Shown one piece after another: positions 1 through 8,390 of a stretch of 64,000 nt of DNA. This DNA comes from CAZFHA01 sp964518595 (lineage in GTDB: Bacteria; Bacillota; Clostridia; Saccharofermentanales; Saccharofermentanaceae): positions 7,070 to 71,069 of the forward strand of contig CAZFHA010000018.1 of assembly GCA_964518595.1 (NCBI GenBank), given 5' to 3'. The notes below the pieces were generated by a model. The model was not told the origin of the DNA, ran no database searches, and was given only the letters and a program-made list of their open reading frames with translations. The translations under genes and the position numbers were made by a program. How positions within the stretch are numbered: the first letter of the stretch is position 1; each line of letters begins with the position of its first letter.

Positions 1-2943
1 ATTTTACCTTCGCCTAATCTTCTGCAAGGTTCATCTTTTGAAAAAGAACAATTTGATGAGGCCTATACGGTTTTGGGTGGGGAAGGCAGTCTAATTTATT
101 TACAAAGAGAGAATAAGAATGCTAGTCTCTTTACCGATGGTTTTTTCAACGGTGGACAGAGCCGGGTGATGGCCTTAGATCAGAATGGCACACTTCTCCA
201 GAAAACAGATAGCTCCATTCATTCTTTTCAACCGAATCAGCTAGGCATGTTTGCGCCAATTACGCCACTGGATTCTACAGCCAGTGACTATTTTGATTTT
301 GCCTCTGGCACAGATAGTACTTTAGCCGTAGGGGCGAAAGGCTTATTGATAACTGGGTTTGCTTCTGCTTTACCTCAGCGCTATGACTTAGCTGTTGAGG
401 ACGATTTTATAGCGGCGGCGGCTTTTGAAAATCGTTTTGCGGCTTTGACAGCCAGGGGTGGTTTAGCTGCTTCCTTTGATAGCCAAGAGTGGCAGCTTTA
501 TGATCCGCCCTCAGAGCCGATAGATACTATGACAGATCTGGCTTTTCTTAACCGTACTGTCTTAGGTGTAGGAGATAAAGGGCAAATTTTGTTATGGTCC
601 CGCGACAACTTGCAGATGAACAGGCTTCAGGTTGATATTGACTTAAAGACAGTTTCTAGTGATGGGACAAGAGCCCTTGTAGGGGGCAGTCAGGGAAAGC
701 TCTTCTCTACCGCTAATGGTCTATTCTTTCAGGATATTACGGCAGAAGCTTTAAAGAATTTTGATACAGGGAATTTTACTTGGTGTTCTTCCACCTATGG
801 GAATAACCAATTTGTTTTTGGCGCTGATAATGGTCTGATTTTACTTGCAAAATATAATGTTCAGACCGGTACGTTTAGCTTTACCCAATCTAAAGCTTTG
901 GATCGAGATAATAAACCTCTACCGATTAAACAAATCCTTATACCTCACGATGGTGAGCTGCTGATTCTAACGCAGGGAGGGGCGCTGTACTTTTCCGGTG
1001 ATTCGGCCAAGAGCTGGAGTCCTCTGAAACAAAATGTTCTGCCGCAGACGAACCTGATGGGGGCGGCAACGGGCAACAGAATATTGTTTTCTCAGGACAA
1101 CCAAGCTTATCTGGCTCAACTTTGCACTGTAGTTCAAATTGATGATACTCAAACTGATACAGTTTTTCAAAGCGGTGATCTTTGCATTTTAGAAGTAAGC
1201 CAATCCCCTCTGGAAGGTGAAAATTTTCGGACAGAGGGTAACTGGAAGAAAATGAATGATAAAGCCCAATGGCTACTATCGCCGGAAGCTCCGGCAGGGA
1301 GTGGTGAGGTGGCTTTGGTTCTGAAGGCACCGGCTGAGGTTGGTAGTTCGGAAAGTAGTTTCATAACCCAAGCTCTGACCAAAGAGGATGGGACGGTCTT
1401 TCAATCCGGCGTATTTTATCGTATTGATGTCTGGCTCCGTCAAGATGGAATTCAAAATGGCGAGGTAATGGCCTGGCTTTCAGGGAATTTCCCTTCACAA
1501 GGAACACGCTTTAGTGATGTGGGGAATGGGTGGCGCCAGTACTCCTTTACATTTGTTCCACCCAGGGAAAACTCAGGAGAGCAGGCGAATGCTAATATTT
1601 ACTTCAACCTTGGTTTTCAGGGTGCCGGCACACTCTACATTGACAGAGTCTATCTGGGTCTTGAGTCCGAGGCTGACCTGTCTGTGTCGGACTCCCTTAG
1701 TACTTTGATGAAGGACTCAAAACCCGCCTACCTTCGTTTTGAAAATGTTGGCTTGGGCGCACTGGGCTTTCCTAACCAGGCTTGGCGTCAGGCTTTTGGT
1801 AATAGTGTGGCTACAACTCAAAATAACAAGACCGTTTATGGTGGTAACACAGACTTGGAGTCGGCTTTATCTCTGGCACAAAAAAGTGAAGCGAATCCGT
1901 GGCTGATTATTGGTGCCAATATGCATCCCACAACGATTAATCAACTGATGGGCTATTTATGCGGCGGAATTTCCGATCCTTACGGGCGGCTTCGCGTTGA
2001 AAATGGTACGGCTATTCCTTGGAGTCAACAGTTTGAACGGATTGTCTTTGAGATTAGTGATCGCCAAGGTATTTTTGTGACAGACATGCAGCGGGGAGCC
2101 TATGTGGACTATGTTATCAACCTATTTAAAGCTTCTGATTACTACTTGGACATAAAAGATCAATTGGTTTTTCTGGATAGCATGAATTATAGTGGCGGAA
2201 CCATGTTGTCAGCAGCGGATTATCACACCGGAGCGCTTCAGGTTAGTAATCTGGCAGAGAATGACGAAGGCTCTTACTTGTTGTCTTGGGGAGAAGCTGT
2301 GGCTAAAGGTTACCGAAGCTATTTTGATTCTATTCCCCGTCGTCCCCTTCGGCCTCAAAGTCTAGGTGACGAGTGGATTTATTCTGCAGTTATGAATAAA
2401 TACCTGATTGATACTTCTAAAGAGGCTGATTCAAAGGGCTTTCAGCCGGTTTCTGTATCCATGGCAGAGGCCGCAGAAGTACTTCTTCACGATCTGGGTC
2501 AATCTACCTATACTCTATTATCGGAATTATTTTTAGGTAATAGTAGCGAGGCGGTGACTGTGAGAGGGGCGGAAAGCAGGCTGCCTTGGGAAGAGGAGAT
2601 AGAGCAAAGACAAATCTTATTGGCAGCGCAGAGGGCTCTAGCTAAAGCCGCTCAAGGTGAGGCAATGAAGGTTAGCTTCTCCTCGCCGGAGGATGGCTCA
2701 AAGCTTGAGGAGAGCGGCTTATCAGCCTATGCTTTCAAACAAGAGAAAAGCCTACAAGTGGTAATCATTAACTCCGGTGATAAAATGCTCCAATTCATGA
2801 TTGATGGGGAGTGGTCGCTACACGGTGCTTTGCTGCTACGCTACTCTGAAACTGGACAGTTAATTGAGCGAACACCCTTAAAAAATCATGAGCGGTTGGA
2901 GATTTTGCCGGGACAGCTACTGGTAATTGAAGCGGATAGCTAG
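1..2943 (+). CDS. Partial large protein: beta-propeller-like repeats, carbohydrate-binding-like domain, glycosidase-like C-terminus
   Basis: The reading frame is open from the first base of the window, so the start and any signal peptide lie upstream; 980 residues are visible. The first ~370 residues contain repeated units of the form G-x-x-G-x-(L/I)-hydrophobic ending in short 'dg/W' turns (for example GDKGQILLWS, GGSQGKLFS, GADNGLILL), resembling YCF48/BNR-type beta-propeller blades. Residues ~390-560 look like a beta-sandwich carbohydrate-binding module (GNFPSQGTRFSDVGNGWRQY, then FNLGFQGAGTLYIDRVYLG). From ~565 a sequence beginning YLRFENVGLGALGFP and containing NPWLIIGANMHP resembles the barrel of GH51/GH39-like arabinosidases, and the last ~90 residues look like their closing beta domain. 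Catalytic glutamates could not be placed with confidence. The likely location is extracellular or cell-surface. The domain calls are by pattern only. Confidence 0.5.
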   Translation: MLPSPNLLQGSSFEKEQFDEAYTVLGGEGSLIYLQRENKNASLFTDGFFNGGQSRVMALDQNGTLLQKTDSSIHSFQPNQLGMFAPITPLDSTASDYFDFASGTDSTLAVGAKGLLITGFASALPQRYDLAVEDDFIAAAAFENRFAALTARGGLAASFDSQEWQLYDPPSEPIDTMTDLAFLNRTVLGVGDKGQILLWSRDNLQMNRLQVDIDLKTVSSDGTRALVGGSQGKLFSTANGLFFQDITAEALKNFDTGNFTWCSSTYGNNQFVFGADNGLILLAKYNVQTGTFSFTQSKALDRDNKPLPIKQILIPHDGELLILTQGGALYFSGDSAKSWSPLKQNVLPQTNLMGAATGNRILFSQDNQAYLAQLCTVVQIDDTQTDTVFQSGDLCILEVSQSPLEGENFRTEGNWKKMNDKAQWLLSPEAPAGSGEVALVLKAPAEVGSSESSFITQALTKEDGTVFQSGVFYRIDVWLRQDGIQNGEVMAWLSGNFPSQGTRFSDVGNGWRQYSFTFVPPRENSGEQANANIYFNLGFQGAGTLYIDRVYLGLESEADLSVSDSLSTLMKDSKPAYLRFENVGLGALGFPNQAWRQAFGNSVATTQNNKTVYGGNTDLESALSLAQKSEANPWLIIGANMHPTTINQLMGYLCGGISDPYGRLRVENGTAIPWSQQFERIVFEISDRQGIFVTDMQRGAYVDYVINLFKASDYYLDIKDQLVFLDSMNYSGGTMLSAADYHTGALQVSNLAENDEGSYLLSWGEAVAKGYRSYFDSIPRRPLRPQSLGDEWIYSAVMNKYLIDTSKEADSKGFQPVSVSMAEAAEVLLHDLGQSTYTLLSELFLGNSSEAVTVRGAESRLPWEEEIEQRQILLAAQRALAKAAQGEAMKVSFSSPEDGSKLEESGLSAYAFKQEKSLQVVIINSGDKMLQFMIDGEWSLHGALLLRYSETGQLIERTPLKNHERLEILPGQLLVIEADS

Positions 2944-2976
2944 TCTAGGGTGTGTGTTATTGGGCTGAGCCGCTTT

Positions 2977-3013
2977 TTGACATGCAAGGGGTCGATGGTT
3001 TGAGTCCATTACT
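2977..3013 (+). repeat. Partial copy of tRNA-Val(GAC) 3' half
   Basis: These 37 bases match the anticodon-to-T-arm part of the intact tRNA at 3785-3821 with one difference (T at 3001 where the tRNA has C). Similarity stops on the left inside the anticodon arm and on the right inside the acceptor stem, so it is not a functional tRNA. The copy sits about 800 bp upstream of the tRNA, with hicB between them. It may be a remnant attachment site or a decayed tandem tRNA copy. Confidence 0.85.
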
Positions 3014-3039
3014 GACCATCTGCTAAAGAGATTAGTTAT

Positions 3040-3492
3040 TTAGCTCCTCGATTCTTTTCCACTAGTTCGGCGTGTCGTAGGCAGGCCGTTACCTCTAACC
3101 GGCGGTTTATAAAGGTCTAATCGTTGCATTAATCCATTTTGTAAAACTTCAGAGAAATTAATGTTTTCCTTCTCCGCAGCTGCATTTAGCCAGGAGGGGA
3201 TGGTACAGTTTTTTCTGATGGTTCGCTGATCTAAAGAGGCTCGATAGGCATTAAAATCCACATCGACATAGGTTACAATATCGACTGCCTCTGTTGAAAA
3301 AGCTTTGCTTGAAGGGTTAGGAAGGCTTTGCCCTATATCTTGAAGCGTTATACCAGTTAAACCAATAGCATCCCTCGCCATATAAATGGCTTCTGCAATG
3401 TCTTTCCCTTGGGTATCAATATCAAAGTCAGGACTTGATACAATAAAACCATTTTCAAAGGGATGTAAAATAATTGGATAAGCAGTAAGCAT
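3040..3492 (-). CDS. HicB-family antitoxin, orphan
   Basis: The 150-residue protein begins with the HicB partial RNase-H-like fold (YPIILHPFENGFIVSSPDF, then DIDTQGKDIAEAIYMARDAI). It ends with a ribbon-helix-helix-like DNA-binding segment around residues 100-140 (TIPSWLNAAAEKENINFSEV). The start ATG at 3492 has a GAGGAGG ribosome site. HicB proteins normally neutralise the small mRNA-cleaving toxin HicA and repress their own operon. No HicA (about 60-80 residues with the conserved G-S-H motif) is visible on either side, so this is a solitary antitoxin or regulator. It lies between a partial and an intact copy of tRNA-Val, which suggests arrival on a small mobile segment. Confidence 0.8.
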   Translation of the reverse strand: MLTAYPIILHPFENGFIVSSPDFDIDTQGKDIAEAIYMARDAIGLTGITLQDIGQSLPNPSSKAFSTEAVDIVTYVDVDFNAYRASLDQRTIRKNCTIPSWLNAAAEKENINFSEVLQNGLMQRLDLYKPPVRGNGLPTTRRTSGKESRS

Positions 3493-3711
3493 ATCATTTC
3501 CTCCTCGGTTGTATTACCATGCGGTGAATCTACTCGAGATTTCGCCGCTTTATAATTTTTTGCATATAGTAGACCTACAAAAGACGGTTTGCTATCGGTC
3601 ATTTGTGCTCCCGGAATTTGCAAAGATGTTTTGTAAGAGGGGGGATTGATTACTAGATTTGAGATGGATGGTTTTTTAAGGGCATATCAACAGGAATTTC
3701 GGCCAAACTAC

Positions 3712-3740
3712 TGGACAGAAGCCCTTTCATCCATTATAAT
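3712..3740 (+). promoter_or_regulatory. Sigma-A promoter of tRNA-Val
   Basis: TGGACA (3712-3717) and TATAAT (3735-3740) are separated by 17 bp, and the tRNA begins 12 bp after the -10 box. Confidence 0.75.
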
Positions 3741-3752
3741 GGTCTAGCGTTT

Positions 3753-3829
3753 GGGTGGTTAGCTCAGCTGGTTAGAGTACTTGCTTGACATGCAAGGGGT
3801 CGATGGTTCGAGTCCATTACTACCCACCA
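3753..3829 (+). tRNA. tRNA-Val (anticodon GAC)
   Basis: A full cloverleaf can be folded. The acceptor stem pairs GGGTGGT (3753-3759) with ACTACCC (3819-3825), with one G-U pair. The D-arm contains AGCTCAGCTGGTTAGAG, the anticodon loop TTGACAT gives anticodon GAC, and the T-loop is GGTTCGAGTCC. The discriminator A is followed by an encoded CCA (3827-3829). It has its own promoter and is followed by a terminator. Confidence 0.95.
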
Positions 3830-3833
3830 GATG

Positions 3834-3870
3834 AAGAACTTAGAGCTTTAGGGCTTTAGGTTCTTTTTTT
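3834..3870 (+). terminator. Rho-independent terminator after tRNA-Val
   Basis: A 13-bp stem with G-U wobbles starts with AAGAAC and is closed by GTTCTT. It runs directly into a T tract. Confidence 0.8.
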
Positions 3871-3943
3871 GTCCGGTATTCTTAATTGTTTAGAGTAACC
3901 TTTTTATTTCCTTTTGCAATTGTATGAGGAGTTGAGCTCTAGC

Positions 3944-5728
3944 TTAGACTTCTTGGTCTTTAGAAATTTTTTCCTCTAGCTCTTGCAAATAAATCCAGCG
4001 CTCCGTTGCCGCTTCTAGCTCTTGCTCTAGGTTAAGTTTTTGCGCCATTAGCTCTTGCAGCTTCACATAGTCTGTAGCCTGTTGCTGGATCAAACAATCT
4101 ATATCCTTAATATTGTCCTCAATCACCTGAATGCGCTCATCAATAGTTTCATAGTCCCGCTGTTCCTGAAAAGTAAATGCAAGTTTTTTCTGGCGCTTTC
4201 GACTTGGCTTTGGTAGAGCATTAACTGTCTGATTAATCTTGGCTGGCTGATTATCAATTTTCTCTAAATAATCTTTGTAATTTCCCGTATACTGAAGAAT
4301 GGTACCATTCTCATCAAATTCCCAAATCTCTTCGACGACTTTGTCTAGAAAATATCGATCATGAGAGACAGTGAGAATGGGACCCACAAAATGCTCCAGA
4401 TAGTCCTCTAGAATAGTTAAAGTCTCGATATCTAGATCGTTGGTAGGTTCGTCTAGTATAAGTACATTAGGGGCGGCCATAAGGATGCTTAACAAATAGA
4501 GACGCCGCCTTTCACCGCCGGATAAACGACTAATTGTATTCCACTGTAAGGCTGGTGGGAACAAAAATCTCTCCAGCATTTTACTAGCAGTAAATGTACC
4601 TTCTGGTGTCTCAATAACATCACTAATATTACGAATATAATCAATTACCTTAAGCGAAATATCCATATCTCTAGACTCTTGAGTGAAATAGCCGATCTTA
4701 ACAGTCTCTCCTCGCACTACTTCTCCTGTATCTGGAGCGATATTGCCACATATAAGATTTAACAAGGTAGATTTGCCCCGGCCATTATCCCCAATAATTC
4801 CGATTCTTGAATCTCTTCTAATAAAGTAACTAAAGTCCTTTACTAAAATTAGATTACCATAGCTTTTACAGACATGTTCAATTTCTATAATTTTTTTGCC
4901 CAGCCTGGACGCAATGGAGGATACTTCCAATTTATCTTGACTGGAAATCTGGCTCTTTTCTTTTAATTCTTCAAAGCGCAACATACGATCCTTGCTCTTG
5001 GTGCCCCGGGCTTTAGGACCTTGCTGCATCCATTCTAGTTCACGTCTTAGAAGACTCTTAGCCTTACGATTTGAGGCCAGTTCCATTTCTTGCCGTTGAC
5101 TTTTAAGCTTAAGAAATTCGCTGTAGTTTCCTTGGTAATTATATAGGTTGCCTTGATCTAATTCGACAATTCTTTGGGTAACCCTGTCTAGAAAATACCG
5201 GTCATGGGTCACCATAATAATGGCCCCTGAAAACTTGATTAAGTAATTCTCCAGCCATAAAATCATCTGATTATCTAAGTGATTAGTGGGTTCATCTAAT
5301 AGTAAGACTTCACTGGGATGAACCAAGGCTTCCGCTAAAGCTAAGCGTTTCTTCTGGCCGCCGGAAAGTTCACCGATCCGTTTATTATAATCTGAAAGCC
5401 CTAGCTTATTAAGAATAGCTTTGGCTTCAAATTCTTTTGTATCCTTAAGTGCAGCATTCGCTCCTTCAAAGACCTGTTCCAAAATCGTTAATGTATTATC
5501 CCATTCAGGATTTTGGGCTAAGTATTCCATTCTCACGCCACTATTTACAGTGACCTTACCCTGATCGGGACTTTCCTTTTGGGATAGAATCTTAAGCAGG
5601 GTAGATTTCCCCGTTCCGTTAACACCTATGATTCCTACTTTATCGCCCTCTTGCAAGTAAAAGGAAATACTATTCAAGAGCACTTTGTCGGCATATTTTT
5701 TGCTAATCTCGTCCGCTGCTAATAACAT
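3944..5728 (-). CDS. ABC-F family ATPase (Uup/EttA-like)
   Basis: The 594-residue soluble protein has two ABC ATPase domains and no membrane segment, the hallmark of ABC-F proteins, which act on the ribosome rather than as transporters. The first domain has Walker A GVNGTGKST at residues 35-43, signature LSGGQ and Walker B LLLDEPTNHLD. The second has GDNGRGKST near residue 315, LSGGE and ILDEPTNDLD. A charged linker (about 230-280) joins them, and the last ~95 residues form a lysine/glutamate-rich coiled coil like the Uup C-terminal domain. That tail favours Uup, the DNA-branch/ribosome-assembly type, over antibiotic-resistance subtypes. It is a single gene. The start ATG at 5728 lacks a strong ribosome site. 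Confidence 0.9.
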   Translation of the reverse strand: MLLAADEISKKYADKVLLNSISFYLQEGDKVGIIGVNGTGKSTLLKILSQKESPDQGKVTVNSGVRMEYLAQNPEWDNTLTILEQVFEGANAALKDTKEFEAKAILNKLGLSDYNKRIGELSGGQKKRLALAEALVHPSEVLLLDEPTNHLDNQMILWLENYLIKFSGAIIMVTHDRYFLDRVTQRIVELDQGNLYNYQGNYSEFLKLKSQRQEMELASNRKAKSLLRRELEWMQQGPKARGTKSKDRMLRFEELKEKSQISSQDKLEVSSIASRLGKKIIEIEHVCKSYGNLILVKDFSYFIRRDSRIGIIGDNGRGKSTLLNLICGNIAPDTGEVVRGETVKIGYFTQESRDMDISLKVIDYIRNISDVIETPEGTFTASKMLERFLFPPALQWNTISRLSGGERRRLYLLSILMAAPNVLILDEPTNDLDIETLTILEDYLEHFVGPILTVSHDRYFLDKVVEEIWEFDENGTILQYTGNYKDYLEKIDNQPAKINQTVNALPKPSRKRQKKLAFTFQEQRDYETIDERIQVIEDNIKDIDCLIQQQATDYVKLQELMAQKLNLEQELEAATERWIYLQELEEKISKDQEV

Positions 5729-5837
5729 GAACTATCTACCTCTTACTTTTTGCACGTTGATTTTATAGTACATTATAGCTGTAAAAGATGTAGTTGGCCA
5801 ATTAAGCCTATTTTTGGGCGAACTCGTGAAGCAGATC

Positions 5838-6029
5838 TCAAGGTTCCCAAATTACGAAAAATACATCCTCCTCAAATTTTTCTCCAAAATTTATTTTCCC
5901 TAATATATTAACCGCCCCTTGAACAGTTTTCTCAAAAATTTAATGGGAGAATTTTTCTGCCAATGAACAAGATGATAACAACATGGTTCCCATTAACATA
6001 CTTGTTAGAATATATCTGTTTCTTTTCAT
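5838..6029 (-). pseudogene. Broken lipoprotein gene
   Basis: An ATG at 6029 starts a typical lipoprotein signal: basic N-terminus MKRNR, a hydrophobic stretch, then LLSSC, with Cys21 as the lipidated residue. A TAA at 5940-5942 stops it after 29 residues. The same frame then continues for 33 more codons with protein-like content (IFEKTVQGAVNILGKINFGE) to a TGA at 5838-5840. The simplest reading is a small lipoprotein gene with a premature stop and possibly a lost 3' end. It follows the DUF4435 gene by 13 bp in the same direction. Confidence 0.5.
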
Positions 6030-6042
6030 TCTACAAGTCTCT

Positions 6043-6960
6043 TTAATCACAGAATTTGCTTAGAAATGTAACAAGAGTATCTGGTGTAGGCATATAGCCG
6101 CATAATACTGTCAATACATTTTTGTTATGAATAGAATTAACTGCTCTGGAAACTGTCCTATTTGATAATATCTCATGCGCTGATAATGCAATTGACTTTA
6201 CAAATTCTACAAAAAAAGCTTGTATGTATTTTCCACGTATGAATCTGTCCGGACTTCCATAACTCTTCAGTTTTTTTATTTGTAGAGTTATATCGTTACA
6301 GGAAAAATCCACTCCACATATTTCATGAATTTTTATGAAGAGTGATTGGTTATTATATTCCTGATTAAGCTTTAGAATTCCCTGCCTAATCACATACAAT
6401 TTTTTATCGTTTAAATTATTTAGGCTTGGATTAAGTCCATTCTCCAACCAATATAGAATCCATGCCATAATTTGCAGGAAAATTTTTTCGTGCTCAATTC
6501 GAGCTTCATAATATAATTTTGAAATATAGTTTTTTTCATCTTGACTTAATTCGCGAATACCCTCAAAAAGTTCTAATGCTATAAATAATGTATGTTCATT
6601 AAATAGGTAATTCTCAATTGAATAACTATCAGTTACATAAACATTAATTGCAGTTGGAACTGGTTCTTGTAGTATGTCTGAAAGATCTCGATCTACAAAA
6701 AATAATATGTGGTTCTCAGAATATTCTTTCCAATCAAGATTTGAGTGAGTTCTTAAAACATTTTTTTTACCGCTTGCAACAAGAATCTCGTAATTGTTTT
6801 TAGGGTATCGTGCCATGACACACTTATAGTAAGCATAGTCGTCATTTCCTTCGACAATCAGATAGAGTTTGTTTTCATTTTTCTTGTATTGATGCATAAG
6901 CTTAAGCAAGACAACATTTGTTCTCTCCCTAGCTGATACTAAGTGATCTTTTGTAATCAA
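6043..6960 (-). CDS. DUF4435/TOPRIM-like protein, PARIS AriB-like
   Basis: This is a 305-residue protein. Near the N-terminus YLIVEGNDDYAYY is the TOPRIM-type E-G-x-D-D motif, followed by FFVDRDLSD (D-x-D) and DSYSIENYLF, the pattern that defines DUF4435. In PARIS phage defence, the DUF4435 protein AriB is a TOPRIM nuclease-like toxin held by the ATPase AriA and released when a phage trigger protein is sensed. The start is best placed at TTG 6960, because AAGGGGG (6969-6975, inside the last codons of the ATPase gene) lies 8 bases upstream; the next ATG is inside the domain and lacks a ribosome site. This arrangement implies translational coupling to the ATPase gene. The sequence is visibly AT-richer than housekeeping genes in the window, consistent with horizontal transfer. 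Confidence 0.75.
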   Translation of the reverse strand: MITKDHLVSARERTNVVLLKLMHQYKKNENKLYLIVEGNDDYAYYKCVMARYPKNNYEILVASGKKNVLRTHSNLDWKEYSENHILFFVDRDLSDILQEPVPTAINVYVTDSYSIENYLFNEHTLFIALELFEGIRELSQDEKNYISKLYYEARIEHEKIFLQIMAWILYWLENGLNPSLNNLNDKKLYVIRQGILKLNQEYNNQSLFIKIHEICGVDFSCNDITLQIKKLKSYGSPDRFIRGKYIQAFFVEFVKSIALSAHEILSNRTVSRAVNSIHNKNVLTVLCGYMPTPDTLVTFLSKFCD

Positions 6961-6965
6961 AGTAA

Positions 6966-8339
6966 TTACCCCCTTGTACAAAATTCGTTAATACCGTGAA
7001 CATGCTCCTCAAGTTCATTGTCAAAGATAAATGGCGAATGGGTAGTTGCAAAAAGTCCTTTGCAACAGGCACTACTCAAAATGTCTACCAAAAATGTTCT
7101 TTGCCAGTCAACGGACAAGGATAGCTCTGGTTCATCAATAAAAACAAAAACAGACTTTTCTTGAGTTAAATTGAGATAGCTAAATAATGAAACTATTTGC
7201 TTTTCGCCAGAAGATAAGTCTTGGAAATGAATTTCCGAGCCAATGTCGTTGCCATGCTTATTATATGCTTTGCAAGAGAAGGTCTTGTTATCATATGACA
7301 GAATATTATTAACTAAGTAAGAATTACATTTTTTAATAAATGTTAAAATTGTAGTTTCCCTTTTATTGATTTCTGTATTGAAGTCAATAAGATTAAGAAA
7401 ATAATGACAAATTATTTTATCTTGGACATTATTTGGTGGTTTGTTGGTTTCTTTAACCACATTAAGAATTTCTACAATTTTCCACTTTTGGCTATCTGGA
7501 AGAATACTAGAATCTATTCGATTAAGAATATCGGCTATTTCGATAGTAGATAAACGTTTAATTTCTTTCAAATCAACCTCTTCGTACTTCTTACTAATTA
7601 TCTCACTAAGATACCCTAAAGTTAATTTGTTTTGATGAGCTCGTGAGAAATCATTTAGATCATTCTGGTACTCTTTAACCGCACGTTCTACATCCTCCAT
7701 ACCAAATTCTACTAGTTCAGTTGCCCGAAGCTTTCTAGGTTTTTTTCTTCTTTTATTCCAGTCATCACTATTCATGTTCGGAAATATATTCTTTAGCTGT
7801 TCTTCGATTCTTCGATATGTTGGCAAGTATAATATTTGAACATCAAACGCTTCATTAATTTGCTGTGTAATTCTGCTAAGTTCCCTTATTGCTAAATTGT
7901 CTGTATTATTTCTATTGGAAATTGCTGAATTAAGTAATAAGCCATCGTAAGCCTCAGATTTATTGTTGTAGTCTTTCGACTGAGGGCTTACAAAATTATT
8001 AATTTTACGATTAATAGTATTCACTGCAATGTTTTGTTGCAGTCCTCTCGGAAAGGCTGCATCTCGAATAATGTAGTTCGAAGGATATACATCGTGCAAT
8101 AATTTTTTTTCAATTAGGATTGCATCATTACCTGAAAAATGAATAGAAATACTATCAAATGCAAAGTTAAGTAAAGAATACCAGTCACACGATAGTGCAT
8201 AATATATAATCTTAAATATCGTGGTTTTTCCTGACCCATTTTCACCAACAATAATTAGTTTGTTATCTTTAAATGAAATACTGTAGTCCCTAACATTGTG
8301 CAGTCCAAATATATCAATTTTTTCGAGATGATTTGCCAT
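6966..8339 (-). CDS. AAA (ABC-type) ATPase, PARIS AriA-like
   Basis: The 457-residue protein has an SMC/Rad50-like split ATPase arrangement. Walker A GENGSGKTT lies near residues 33-41. The middle (~100-350) is long, variable and partly helical. Toward the C-terminus come the signature LSSGEKQ, Walker B FVFIDEPELSLS and a switch histidine in ATTHSPF. This is the AAA_15/AAA_21/OLD-type architecture. Paired with the downstream DUF4435 gene it matches PARIS AriA, which assembles with AriB and senses anti-restriction proteins. The start ATG at 8339 has a GGAGG site. It lies 51 bp after a third gene in the same direction. Alternative: the ATPase of another AAA-plus-TOPRIM (Gabija- or retron-like) defence pair. 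Confidence 0.75.
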   Translation of the reverse strand: MANHLEKIDIFGLHNVRDYSISFKDNKLIIVGENGSGKTTIFKIIYYALSCDWYSLLNFAFDSISIHFSGNDAILIEKKLLHDVYPSNYIIRDAAFPRGLQQNIAVNTINRKINNFVSPQSKDYNNKSEAYDGLLLNSAISNRNNTDNLAIRELSRITQQINEAFDVQILYLPTYRRIEEQLKNIFPNMNSDDWNKRRKKPRKLRATELVEFGMEDVERAVKEYQNDLNDFSRAHQNKLTLGYLSEIISKKYEEVDLKEIKRLSTIEIADILNRIDSSILPDSQKWKIVEILNVVKETNKPPNNVQDKIICHYFLNLIDFNTEINKRETTILTFIKKCNSYLVNNILSYDNKTFSCKAYNKHGNDIGSEIHFQDLSSGEKQIVSLFSYLNLTQEKSVFVFIDEPELSLSVDWQRTFLVDILSSACCKGLFATTHSPFIFDNELEEHVHGINEFCTRG

Positions 8340-8390
8340 TTTAGTCCTCCATCGTGCTGATAATTTATTCCTTAAGCAGTATCCCTACTT

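Noticed and set aside
938..1382. Overlapping minus-strand frames of 67-130 codons inside the first gene
   Set aside because: They are shadows of the propeller/carbohydrate-binding coding region with no protein-like motifs.
3493..3640. A HicA toxin gene next to hicB
   Set aside because: The minus-strand frame upstream of hicB runs into hicB in another frame and has no HicA motif (no conserved G-S-H).
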